From assembly GCA_026391935.1 (NCBI GenBank), contig JAPLDC010000524.1:1-9887 (forward strand): a DNA stretch of 9,887 bases, given 5' to 3'. The DNA comes from Bacteroidota bacterium (GTDB lineage Bacteria; Bacteroidota; Bacteroidia; 2-12-FULL-35-15). This document shows positions 1 to 5,879 of this stretch, one piece after another. Numbering within the stretch: the stretch's first letter is position 1; the number at the start of each line of letters is the position of its first letter. The position numbers were made by a program, and so were the translations under genes. Under the pieces are notes generated by a model. It did not search any database. It was not told where the DNA came from and saw nothing but the letters and a program-made list of their open reading frames with translations.

Positions 1-263
1 TAAGTTACAAATTTGAAGATTCAACTACTCAAGGCAATATCAAAATCGCTTTGAAATACCATCCTGTTAACAAGCAGTCGGCTATTAAGAAACTAGAAAG
101 AATCAGTTCTCCTGGTTTACGTAAATATACCGGTTCAACAAAAATTCCTCGCGTTTTGAACGGATTGGGAATTGCCATCATTTCAACTTCTAAAGGTGTA
201 ATGACCGACAAAGAAGCGAAAACACAAAAAGTGGGTGGTGAAGTATTGTGTTTTGTTTATTAA
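1..263 (+). CDS. rpsH: 30S ribosomal protein S8, C-terminal part (5' end outside window)
   Basis: S8 is a primary 16S rRNA-binding protein of the small-subunit platform and in many bacteria represses its own operon. The frame is open from the first complete codon (3-5) to TAA at 261-263, giving 86 residues, so about the first third of a roughly 130-residue protein lies outside the window. The C-terminal half carries the family hallmarks: SxPGLRxY, then PRVLNGLGIAIISTS, then GVMT, ending in GGEVLCFVY. The TTG at 51 is an internal leucine codon, not a start. rplF follows after 19 nt, as in the usual spc operon order. No lesion is seen in the visible part. Confidence 0.96.
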   Translation, partial: SYKFEDSTTQGNIKIALKYHPVNKQSAIKKLERISSPGLRKYTGSTKIPRVLNGLGIAIISTSKGVMTDKEAKTQKVGGEVLCFVY

Positions 264-267
264 TATT

Positions 268-274
268 TAGGAGG
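268..274 (+). promoter_or_regulatory. Strong Shine-Dalgarno sequence of rplF
   Basis: The motif TAGGAGG ends 8 nt before the rplF ATG at 283, an ideal spacing. It stands out because most other starts in this window are preceded only by A/T-rich sequence, the usual pattern in Bacteroidota. It supports ATG 283 as the start. Confidence 0.8.
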
Positions 275-282
275 AAAGAAAA

Positions 283-837
283 ATGTCAAGAATAGGTAAA
301 TTACCAATAACACTTCCGAAAGGAGTTGAGTTCAATGTTTCTGATAAGAATGTTGCAACTGTTAAAGGACCGAAAGGAACTCTAACACAAAAAATGGATA
401 CAGCAATTACTGTTAATAATGATAACGGTGTGTTAACTGTAACTCGTGCTACTGAACAAAAACGTCATAAAGCGATGCATGGTTTATACCGTGCTCTTTT
501 AGCTTCTATGGTTAAAGGTGTTAGCGAAGGATATAAAACAGAACAAGAACTTGTTGGTGTTGGTTATCGTGCTGCAAACAAAGGACAAATGTTAGAGTTG
601 ACTTTAGGTTATTCTCACAACGTTGCTTTTGAATTGCCGGTTGAAATTAAAGTTACTACTGCAACAGAAAAAGGACAGAACCCAAAGATCATCTTGGAGT
701 CTGCTGATAAACAATTGCTAGGAGCAGTTGCTGCAAAAATTCGTTCATTACGTAAACCTGAGCCTTATAAAGGAAAAGGTATTAAATTTACTGGCGAAAT
801 TTTAAGAAGAAAAGCTGGTAAATCTGCCGGTAAATAA
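283..837 (+). CDS. rplF: 50S ribosomal protein L6
   Basis: L6 binds 23S rRNA near the sarcin-ricin loop and the factor-binding site of the large subunit. The protein has 184 residues, the normal length. It begins MSRIGKLPI, the conserved L6 start, and consists of two related alpha/beta domains (about 1-80 and 85-175). The C-terminal signature PEPYKGKGIKFTGE followed by a basic GKS tail is complete. The ATG at 283 is fixed by both the conserved N-terminus and the Shine-Dalgarno sequence at 268-274. The gene ends in tandem stops (TAA TAA). It lies 19 nt after rpsH and 49 nt before rplR. Confidence 0.98.
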   Translation: MSRIGKLPITLPKGVEFNVSDKNVATVKGPKGTLTQKMDTAITVNNDNGVLTVTRATEQKRHKAMHGLYRALLASMVKGVSEGYKTEQELVGVGYRAANKGQMLELTLGYSHNVAFELPVEIKVTTATEKGQNPKIILESADKQLLGAVAAKIRSLRKPEPYKGKGIKFTGEILRRKAGKSAGK

Positions 838-852
838 TAAATGAAATTAAAT

Positions 853-870
853 TATCGGCTCAAACCGATA
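853..870 (+). repeat. Short hairpin in the rplF-rplR spacer
   Basis: TATCGG (853-858) and CCGATA (865-870) are perfect reverse complements around a 6-nt loop. There is no T tract, so it is not an intrinsic terminator. The next spacer (1265-1281) has a hairpin with the same CCGAT/ATCGG core. It could be an mRNA processing or stability element; this is inference. Confidence 0.5.
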
Positions 871-886
871 GAAATAAGGTAAAAAA

Positions 887-1242
887 ATGGCTATTACAAA
901 AGAATTTAGAAGAAACAGAATCAAGCAACGTATTCGTAAAGTTGTTAACGGTGATGCGCAAAGCCCACGTTTGTCTGTTTTAGAAGCAATAAAGGTATCT
1001 ACGTTCAATTGATCGATGATATCACTGAAAAAACATTAGTTGCTGCATCTTCATCAGATAAAGGTATTGCTGACGCAAAAGGAAATAAGATCGACCAGGC
1101 AAAATTGGTTGGAAAAGCAATTGCTGAAAAAGCTATCAAAGCAGGTATCTTAACAGTACGTTTTGATAGAAATGGATATTTATATCATGGTAGAGTAAAA
1201 TCACTTGCAGAAGGTGCTCGTGAAGCAGGATTAAAATTCTAA
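887..1242 (+). pseudogene. rplR: 50S ribosomal protein L18, broken by a 1-nt frameshift
   Basis: L18 binds 5S rRNA and anchors it in the central protuberance of the large subunit. From ATG 887 the frame reads MAITKEFRRNRIKQRIRK and then PRLSV, a normal L18 start, but after codon 31 it goes out of phase and stops at TGA 1012-1014. The remaining L18 sequence (NKGIYVQLIDD, then KTLVAASS, AKLVGKAIAEKA, FDRNGYLYHGRV, ending EGAREAGLKF) continues in the next frame to TAA at 1240-1242. Restoring one T in the T run at 978-981 gives LSVFRSNKG and one 118-residue protein, the usual length. Because L18 is a core ribosomal protein and everything else matches, a sequencing or assembly error in the T run is more likely than a real null allele. 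The CDS that begins at 1009 is only the 3' part of this gene. Confidence 0.93.
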
Positions 1243-1264
1243 TACTTACAAATTGAAAAATTAA

Positions 1265-1281
1265 TTCCGATAAGATCGGGA
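1265..1281 (+). repeat. Short hairpin in the rplR-rpsE spacer
   Basis: A 7-bp stem, 1265-1271 with 1275-1281, closes over a 3-nt loop. The core is CCGAT/ATCGG with one T-G wobble at the base. The same core occurs in the hairpin at 853-870. No T tract follows, so termination is unlikely. Confidence 0.5.
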
Positions 1282-1302
1282 CTGAATCTAAAAATAAACA
1301 GA

Positions 1303-1821
1303 ATGTCAAACGCAAACATTAAAAGAGTAAAATCAAGTGATATCGAATTGAAAGATAAACTTGTTAGTATCCAACGTGTAACCAAAGTTACCAAAGGAGG
1401 TAGAAACTTTACCTTTTCAGCTATTGTTGTAGTTGGAAACGAAAAAGGTATAGTTGGTTACGGCTTAGGTAAAGCAAAAGAGGTTACTGATGCTATCACT
1501 AAAGGTATCGATGATGCTAAGAAGAATTTGATCAAAGTTGCGATCGTAAAAGGAACTGTTCCTCACGAACAATACGGTAAATTCAGTGGTTCATTGGTGT
1601 TTTTGAAACCTGCTGCTCACGGTACCGGTGTAATTGCTGGTGGTGCGATGCGTGCTGTTCTAGAAAGCGTTGGTGTTACTGATGTATTGGCAAAATCAAA
1701 AGGTTCCTCAAATCCTCACAACGTCGTAAAAGCTACGATGGATGCTTTGATGAAAATGCGTGATGCTGCTACAGTAGCTCAAACACGTGGTATTTCAATG
1801 GAAAAAGTATTTAACGGATAA
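1303..1821 (+). CDS. rpsE: 30S ribosomal protein S5
   Basis: S5 sits at the mRNA entry side of the small subunit, contacts S4, and affects decoding accuracy. The protein has 172 residues, full length. The N-terminal dsRBD-like domain (about 15-80) contains the loop VTKVTKGGRNF, equivalent to the spectinomycin-resistance loop of other S5 proteins, and no obvious resistance deletion is seen. The C-terminal domain (about 85-160) contains HGTGVIAGGAMRAVLE and the SNPHNVVKAT segment typical of S5. The ATG at 1303 lacks a Shine-Dalgarno sequence and sits in an A-rich context. It follows rplR by 60 nt and is separated from rpmD by a 76-nt repeat-rich spacer. Confidence 0.98.
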   Translation: MSNANIKRVKSSDIELKDKLVSIQRVTKVTKGGRNFTFSAIVVVGNEKGIVGYGLGKAKEVTDAITKGIDDAKKNLIKVAIVKGTVPHEQYGKFSGSLVFLKPAAHGTGVIAGGAMRAVLESVGVTDVLAKSKGSSNPHNVVKATMDALMKMRDAATVAQTRGISMEKVFNG

Positions 1822-1826
1822 ATTAA

Positions 1827-1887
1827 GTTCGAAGTTCAATGTTCAAAGTTGAAAAACTTTAAACTTTAAACTTTCAAACTTTAAACT
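1827..1887 (+). repeat. Heptamer-phased inverted repeat in the rpsE-rpmD spacer
   Basis: Four consecutive degenerate 7-nt words of consensus GTTCAAA fill 1827-1854. Four copies of AAACTTT follow (1854-1860, 1861-1867, 1868-1874, then after one extra C 1876-1882) and a partial fifth. The two halves are partly complementary, and AAAGTT (1845-1850) pairs with AACTTT (1855-1860). It fills most of the spacer and has no coding potential. Confidence 0.75.
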
Positions 1888-1897
1888 AAAAAATAAA

Positions 1898-2074
1898 ATG
1901 GCAACAATTAAAATTAAACAAATAAAAAGCGGTATTGGGCAAACAGTTCGTCAAAAGCGTACTTTACAAGCTTTGGGTTTTATCAAAATGCACCAAACTA
2001 TTGAGAAGGAAGCAACTCCTCAAATAATGGGAATGGTAAAAAAGGTAGCTCATTTGCTTACTGTAATTAAATAA
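1898..2074 (+). CDS. rpmD: 50S ribosomal protein L30
   Basis: L30 is a small 23S rRNA-binding protein of the large subunit. The gene encodes 58 residues, the family's usual length. It begins MATIKIKQIKSGIG; the QKRTLQALGFIK segment holds the L30 signature (lysine-arginine, then an L-GF core), and it ends in MGMVKKVAHLLTVIK. The start is ATG 1898 in an A/T-rich context with no Shine-Dalgarno sequence, and the stop is TAA 2072-2074. Its position between rpsE and rplO is the standard spc order. The gene is short enough to be missed by length-filtered gene finding but is clearly intact. Confidence 0.96.
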   Translation: MATIKIKQIKSGIGQTVRQKRTLQALGFIKMHQTIEKEATPQIMGMVKKVAHLLTVIK

Positions 2075-2100
2075 GTAATAACAAGAAATAAATATAAGTG

Positions 2101-2559
2101 ATGAACTTAAGTAAATTAACACCGGCAGAAGGATCTGTAAAAAATGCTAAAAAACGCATTGGTAGAGGTCAAGGATCAGGAAAAGGCGGAACATCAACAA
2201 AAGGGCATAAAGGTGCTCAATCCCGTTCAGGTTACTCTGCGAAAAGAGGATTTGAAGGTGGACAGATGCCATTGCAAAGACGTGTTCCAAAATTTGGATT
2301 CAAAAATATTAACCGTGTTGAATATCGTGGAATAAACTTAGATGTTATCCAAGGTTTAGTGGATGACAACAACGTTTCTACTATTGATTTGGCATTTTTA
2401 GTTTCTAAAGGATTGGCGCACAAAAACGATAAAGTGAAAGTGCTAGGTCGTGGTGAATTAAAATCAAAAGTAGAAGTGAAAGTTCATGCATTTTCTGCAA
2501 CTGCAAAAACAGCTATCGAAGCAAAAGGTGGTTCAGCAGTTTCAGTTGAAAAAGCATAA
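2101..2559 (+). CDS. rplO: 50S ribosomal protein L15
   Basis: L15 binds 23S rRNA and acts late in large-subunit assembly. ATG 2101 gives 152 residues starting MNLSKLTPAEGS, the conserved L15 N-terminus. A GTG one codon upstream (2098) is in frame but would add only one residue and is not needed. The basic, glycine-rich N-terminal extension (about 17-45: GRGQGSGKGG, then KGHKGAQSR, then GFEGGQMPLQRRVPK) is the part that threads into rRNA. The C-terminal globular domain includes VKVLGRGELKSK and ends at 2559. rpmD lies 26 nt upstream and secY 22 nt downstream, so the three are probably co-transcribed and translated in sequence. Confidence 0.97.
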   Translation: MNLSKLTPAEGSVKNAKKRIGRGQGSGKGGTSTKGHKGAQSRSGYSAKRGFEGGQMPLQRRVPKFGFKNINRVEYRGINLDVIQGLVDDNNVSTIDLAFLVSKGLAHKNDKVKVLGRGELKSKVEVKVHAFSATAKTAIEAKGGSAVSVEKA

Positions 2560-2581
2560 TTAAACGCAGTAATACTGTTTT

Positions 2582-3928
2582 ATGAAAAACTTTATAAATA
2601 CATTAAAAAACATTTGGAAGATTGAAGAATTACGAGGTCGTATCTTCAATACACTTGGATTTGTTTTGATCTACCGTTTGGGTTCGTATATTGTTCTTCC
2701 CGGTGTTAATTCCGCAGTGCTATCAGAAGCTAGTAAAACAGCGAATGAAGGTATCGTTGGATTGATTAACATTTTTGCGGGTGGTGCATTTTCCCGTGCT
2801 TCTATTTTCGGATTAGGAATTATGCCTTACATCTCTGCATCTATTGTAGTACAGTTGTTAGGAATGGCATTACCTTATTTCAGGAAACTTCAAATGGCAG
2901 GTGAAAGCGGCCGTAAGAAGATCAATCAGATTACTCGTTTTTTAACTGTAGGTATCACATTGATGCAAGCACCAGGTTATATTGCAACTCAAATTACAAA
3001 TAAGGCAGGTGTAGTATCTGATCCAAGTTTCTTCTGGATGGCACAATCGATATTGATCTTGGTTACAGGAACAATGTTCGTAATGTGGTTAGGTGAAAAG
3101 ATCACTGATAAAGGAATTGGAAATGGTATTTCATTGATCATAATGATCGGTATCATCGCTCGTTTACCTTTTGCATTTTTCTCTGAATTCGCTAACCGTT
3201 TAGGTACTGAAGGTGGTGGAGGAGGATTGATCATGTTGTTGATCGAGATCGTTCTTTTATTATTAATTATTGTCGGTTCAATTATGTTAGTTCAGGGAAC
3301 ACGAAAAATTCCTGTTCAATTTGCAAAGAAAATTGTTGGCAGCAAACAATATGGTGGTGTTCGTCAGTATATTCCTTTAAAAGTTAATGCTGCAGGGGTT
3401 ATGCCGATTATCTTTGCTCAAGCGATTATGTTTATTCCGATCACAATTATTTCTTATTCTAAATCAGATGCATTAACAGGAGTTTTGGGTGCATTGTCAA
3501 ATCATCATGGATTTTGGTATAATTTAGTTTTTGCCATCATGATCATTGTATTTACATATTTCTATACTGCTATTACTGTTAATCCTAACCAAATGGCTGA
3601 AGATATGAAACGTAATGGCGGATTTGTACCGGGAGTTGTTCCTGGTAAAAAAACTGCAGAATTTATTGATGCTGTTATGTCCCGCATTACTTTACCCGGT
3701 TCTATTCTATTAGCGATTGTAGCAATTTTACCTGCTTTTGCTGTGTTGTTGAATGTTGAACAAGGGTTTGCCCAATTCTTTGGAGGTACATCTCTATTGA
3801 TTTTGGTGGGTGTTGTGTTGGATACTTTACAGCAAATTGAAAGTCATTTATTGATGCGTCATTATGATGGTTTGATGAAAACCGGAAGAATAAAAGGTCG
3901 CTCTTCAATGAGTATGACATCAGCATAA
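2582..3928 (+). CDS. secY: Preprotein translocase subunit SecY
   Basis: SecY is the pore of the SecYEG translocon and moves or inserts unfolded proteins through the inner membrane. The protein has 448 residues with ten hydrophobic segments, at roughly 22-41, 74-97, 117-136, 151-171, 181-201, 215-237, 270-292, 312-333, 371-391 and 397-417. Family landmarks are the plug and second-helix region (GLINIFAGGAFSRASIFGLG), GIGNGISLII at the fifth helix, RKIPVQ in the cytosolic loop after helix six, and NPNQMAEDMKRNGGFVPG in the loop before helix nine. The cytosolic C-tail is short and ends at 3928. Placement after rplO is the conserved spc arrangement. No Shine-Dalgarno sequence precedes ATG 2582. 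Confidence 0.98.
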   Translation: MKNFINTLKNIWKIEELRGRIFNTLGFVLIYRLGSYIVLPGVNSAVLSEASKTANEGIVGLINIFAGGAFSRASIFGLGIMPYISASIVVQLLGMALPYFRKLQMAGESGRKKINQITRFLTVGITLMQAPGYIATQITNKAGVVSDPSFFWMAQSILILVTGTMFVMWLGEKITDKGIGNGISLIIMIGIIARLPFAFFSEFANRLGTEGGGGGLIMLLIEIVLLLLIIVGSIMLVQGTRKIPVQFAKKIVGSKQYGGVRQYIPLKVNAAGVMPIIFAQAIMFIPITIISYSKSDALTGVLGALSNHHGFWYNLVFAIMIIVFTYFYTAITVNPNQMAEDMKRNGGFVPGVVPGKKTAEFIDAVMSRITLPGSILLAIVAILPAFAVLLNVEQGFAQFFGGTSLLILVGVVLDTLQQIESHLLMRHYDGLMKTGRIKGRSSMSMTSA

Positions 3929-3937
3929 TATGAGATA

Positions 3938-3944
3938 AAGGAGG
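3938..3944 (+). promoter_or_regulatory. Strong Shine-Dalgarno sequence of map
   Basis: AAGGAGG lies 7 nt before a GTG start at 3952. It is the best match to the 16S rRNA 3' end in the window and fixes the non-ATG start. It is unusual here because only rplF has a comparable site. Confidence 0.82.
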
Positions 3945-3951
3945 AAGAAAC

Positions 3952-4740
3952 GTGTCGAAAGCCTTGTATTATAAAACGAAAGAAGAGATTGAGTTATTAA
4001 GAGAAAGTTCTTTACTTGTTGGAAAAACTTTAGCCGAAGTAGCAAAAGTTATTAAACCCGGAATTACGACCTTATCACTAGATAAAGTTGCTTACGAGTT
4101 TATTAACGATAACAAAGCGATTCCCGCTTTTTTAAATTATAGTGGCTTTCCTAACTCATTGTGTATTTCTGTAAATTCACAAGTAGTGCACGGAATACCT
4201 GGAAAGTATGAATTAAAAGATGGTGATATCGTTTCAGTAGATTGTGGAGTTGTAAAAAATAAATTTTTTGGTGACTCAGCATATACATTTACAGTCGGTG
4301 AAGTAAAACCTGAGATCCTGGATCTTTTAAGGGTGACGAAAGAAAGCCTTTATAAGGGAATTGAAATGGCAATTGTTGGAAAGCGTTTAGGTGATATTGG
4401 TGATGCTGTTCAAACTCATGCTGAAAAAAACGGTTTCTCTGTTGTGCGTGAATTGGTTGGCCATGGTATCGGACATGATCTTCACGAAGCTCCTGAAGTA
4501 CCAAATTATGGTAAAAGAGGAACAGGTTTGAAATTACAAGAAGGTTTGGTGATCGCAATTGAACCGATGATTAACTTTGGCAAGAAGGCGATTAAACAAG
4601 GTAGTGATGGTTGGACAATTACAACTGCTGATAATTTACCTTCAGCACATTTTGAACATACCATTGCAATAGGAGTTAACAAAGCAGATATTTTATCTAG
4701 CTTTGATTTTATAGAAGAAGTATTAAAAGGAAGAAAATAA
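3952..4740 (+). CDS. map: Methionine aminopeptidase, type I
   Basis: Map removes the initiator methionine from nascent proteins in the cytosol, using a two-metal site. The protein has 262 residues, a typical type I length without extensions. The five metal ligands are present at the same numbers as in the E. coli enzyme: Asp97 (VSVDCG), Asp108 (FFGDSA), His171 (ELVGHGIGH), Glu204 (AIEPM) and Glu235 (AHFEHT). The catalytic His178 follows in DLHEAPEVPNYG, and His80 corresponds to the substrate-side histidine. Translation starts at GTG 3952, supported by the Shine-Dalgarno sequence at 3938-3944 and by the conserved N-terminal length. It follows secY by 23 nt and precedes infA by 4 nt, a common secY-map-infA arrangement. 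Confidence 0.98.
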   Translation: MSKALYYKTKEEIELLRESSLLVGKTLAEVAKVIKPGITTLSLDKVAYEFINDNKAIPAFLNYSGFPNSLCISVNSQVVHGIPGKYELKDGDIVSVDCGVVKNKFFGDSAYTFTVGEVKPEILDLLRVTKESLYKGIEMAIVGKRLGDIGDAVQTHAEKNGFSVVRELVGHGIGHDLHEAPEVPNYGKRGTGLKLQEGLVIAIEPMINFGKKAIKQGSDGWTITTADNLPSAHFEHTIAIGVNKADILSSFDFIEEVLKGRK

Positions 4741-4744
4741 ATTT

Positions 4745-4963
4745 ATGGCAAAACAAGCGTCAATCGAGCAAGACGGAACAATTTTAGAGGCATTGTCAAA
4801 TGCAATGTTTCGCGTTGAGCTTGAAAATGGACATGTGATCACTGCTCACATTTCCGGAAAGATGCGGATGCATTATATAAAGATCTTAACAGGTGATAAA
4901 GTGAAAATTGAGATGTCACCTTACGATTTGACAAAAGGAAGAATTTCATACAGATATAAATAA
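4745..4963 (+). CDS. infA: Translation initiation factor IF-1
   Basis: IF-1 occupies the ribosomal A site during initiation and works with IF-2 and IF-3. The 72-residue length is exact for the family. It is a single OB-fold, starting MAKQASIEQDGTILEALSNA, with the conserved core FRVELENGHVITAHISGKMR and MHYIKILTGDKVKIEMSPYD, and ending TKGRISYRYK. It starts only 4 nt after the map stop, so translational coupling with map is likely. AGGAAG at 4728-4733, inside the last map codons, could be a weak ribosome-binding site. Confidence 0.98.
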   Translation: MAKQASIEQDGTILEALSNAMFRVELENGHVITAHISGKMRMHYIKILTGDKVKIEMSPYDLTKGRISYRYK

Positions 4964-4974
4964 TAATTACAAAA

Positions 4975-5091
4975 ATGAAAGTTAGAACATCAATTAAAAA
5001 GAGAAGTGTTGACTGCAAAATCGTTCGTAGAAAAGGCGTTTTGTATGTAATCAACAAAAAAAATCCTAAGTTTAAACAAAGACAAGGGTAA
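4975..5091 (+). CDS. rpmJ: 50S ribosomal protein L36 (zinc-free form)
   Basis: L36 is the smallest large-subunit protein and helps stabilise the 23S rRNA fold. The gene encodes 38 residues, the family length, starting MKVRTSIKKRS and ending NPKFKQRQG. The classical zinc ribbon has three cysteines and a histidine. Here only Cys14 remains: position 11 is Ser, the third cysteine position is Asn, and the histidine position is Phe. This is therefore a C-minus L36 that should fold without zinc and not depend on zinc supply. The start is ATG 4975, 11 nt after infA; the stop is TAA 5089-5091. It lies between infA and rpsM, its normal place. Confidence 0.96.
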   Translation: MKVRTSIKKRSVDCKIVRRKGVLYVINKKNPKFKQRQG

Positions 5092-5095
5092 AATA

Positions 5096-5180
5096 AATTT
5101 GGAGATTAGTTAATTTGAAATTAGCTAAAATAAGTTCCAAATTGGTTTTCAAATTGACACATTATCAAATTATCAAATTA
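5096..5180 (+). repeat. Repeat-rich rpmJ-rpsM spacer with crossing inverted repeats
   Basis: AATTTGGA (5096-5103) is the exact complement of TCCAAATT (5136-5143), and AATTTGAAA (5112-5120) of TTTCAAATT (5147-5155). The arms occur in the order A, B, A', B', which is H-type pseudoknot topology. Downstream, an 8-nt unit ATTATCAA is repeated two and a half times (5161-5180), ending 7 nt before the rpsM ATG. The sequence is AT-rich and the arms share words, so other pairings are possible. A role as an S4-responsive leader is inference only. Confidence 0.5.
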
Positions 5181-5187
5181 GAAAAAA

Positions 5188-5565
5188 ATGGCTAGAATTG
5201 CAGGTATTGACTTACCAAACAACAAAAGAGGTGAAATCGGTTTAACTTATATTTATGGAATAGGCCGTAGTACTGCTCAAAAAGTTTTGACTGAAGCAGG
5301 AATCGACTGGAACACAAAAGTTCAGGACTGGAATGATGATCAGTTAACAGCTATCCGTACTATCCTAAGTGATAAATATAAATTAGAAGGTTCTTTACGT
5401 TCTGAAATTCAATTGAACATCAAACGTTTGATGGATATTGGTTCTTATAGAGGTATCCGTCACCGTGTTGGATTGCCTGTTCGTGGTCAGACAACTAAAA
5501 ATAATGCGCGTACCAGAAAAGGTAAACGTAAAACGGTTGCTAATAAGAAAAAAGTAACTAAATAA
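5188..5565 (+). CDS. rpsM: 30S ribosomal protein S13
   Basis: S13 lies in the head of the small subunit, contacts the P-site tRNA and forms a bridge to the large subunit. The protein has 125 residues, full length. It starts MARIAGIDLPNNKRGEIGL, then the helical GIGRSTAQKVLTEAGI segment. The signature RGIRHRVGLPVRGQTTKNNA begins at residue 88 and runs into a lysine-rich C-tail (KGKRKTVANKKKVTK) that reaches toward the tRNA. The start is ATG 5188 in an A-rich context without a Shine-Dalgarno sequence. In the usual order it heads the alpha group (rpsM, rpsK, rpsD, rpoA, rplQ), which is also the order here. Confidence 0.98.
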   Translation: MARIAGIDLPNNKRGEIGLTYIYGIGRSTAQKVLTEAGIDWNTKVQDWNDDQLTAIRTILSDKYKLEGSLRSEIQLNIKRLMDIGSYRGIRHRVGLPVRGQTTKNNARTRKGKRKTVANKKKVTK

Positions 5566-5567
5566 TC

Positions 5568-5633
5568 GACCTTGACCCTCCAGGAATATGATGGAGAAAA
5601 GGATATTAATTAAATAAAAAAAAGGTTGAGGTC
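5568..5633 (+). repeat. Imperfect inverted repeat between rpsM and the rpsK remnant
   Basis: GACCTTGACC (5568-5577) can pair along all ten positions with GGTTGAGGTC (5624-5633) if two G-T wobbles are allowed. Inside the loop CTCCA (5578-5582) pairs exactly with TGGAG (5592-5596), stacked directly on the first arm. The 3' arm ends one base before the recognisable S11 sequence (TTT at 5635), so this structure sits where the rpsK start should be. It may be genuine spacer or a rearrangement junction. Confidence 0.45.
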
Positions 5634-5871
5634 ATTTCGTGGTTCTAAGAAAAACACTCCGTATGCTGCTCAGTTAGCTGCTTCTGATTGTGCGAAAGTT
5701 GCACATGATGCAGGTTTGAGAAAAGTAAAGGTTTTTGTAAAAGGTCCGGGTGCAGGTCGTGAATCAGCAATTCGTACTCTTGCAGGTGCAGGTATCGAAG
5801 TTAGTGAGATCATGGATATCACTCCAATTCCACACAACGGTTGCCGTCCTCCAAAACGCAGAAGAGTATAA
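5626..5871 (+). pseudogene. rpsK: 30S ribosomal protein S11, N-terminal third missing
   Basis: S11 is a platform protein of the small subunit near the mRNA exit and E site. The recognisable part begins at FRGSKKNTPYAAQ (5635) and continues through ASDCAKVAHDAG, VFVKGPGAGRESAIRT and ITPIPHNGCRPPKRRRV to TAA 5869-5871, about 78 of an expected 129 or so residues. The missing portion includes the start codon, the basic N-tail and the first beta strands, which normally end in a GKMG segment just before FRGS. The upstream frame offers only a TTG at 5626 with no ribosome-binding site, so a functional product is doubtful. The retained part is perfectly conserved with no further lesions. S11 is essential in bacteria, so a local assembly error or a recent deletion with another copy elsewhere must be considered. 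Confidence 0.9.
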
Positions 5872-5879
5872 TAATATAG

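Noticed and set aside
29..211. Minus-strand open frame opposite rpsH
   Set aside because: It is antisense to clearly conserved S8 sequence and has no family resemblance. The same applies to the minus-strand frames at 2232-2423, 2989-3234, 3702-3926, 4289-4558 and 4839-5057.
975..985. Programmed -1 frameshift in rplR
   Set aside because: The zero-frame codons GTT TTA do not form a canonical slippery heptamer, and no stable stem or pseudoknot is evident just downstream.
1822..1897. CRISPR array from the heptamer repeats
   Set aside because: The units are 7 nt, degenerate and contiguous, with no spacers or cas genes.
2144..2335. Plus-strand open frame inside rplO
   Set aside because: It is a shifted reading of conserved L15 codons with no family match.
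2567..2577. Small palindrome CAGTA-A-TACTG before secY
   Set aside because: The arms are five bases with a one-base centre, so it cannot form a stable hairpin, and no spacer neighbour shares it.
5588..5617. Nine-codon leader peptide starting with two ATG codons before rpsK
   Set aside because: It lies in a probable rearrangement or spacer region, has no ribosome-binding site and no regulatory codon pattern. Chance is sufficient.
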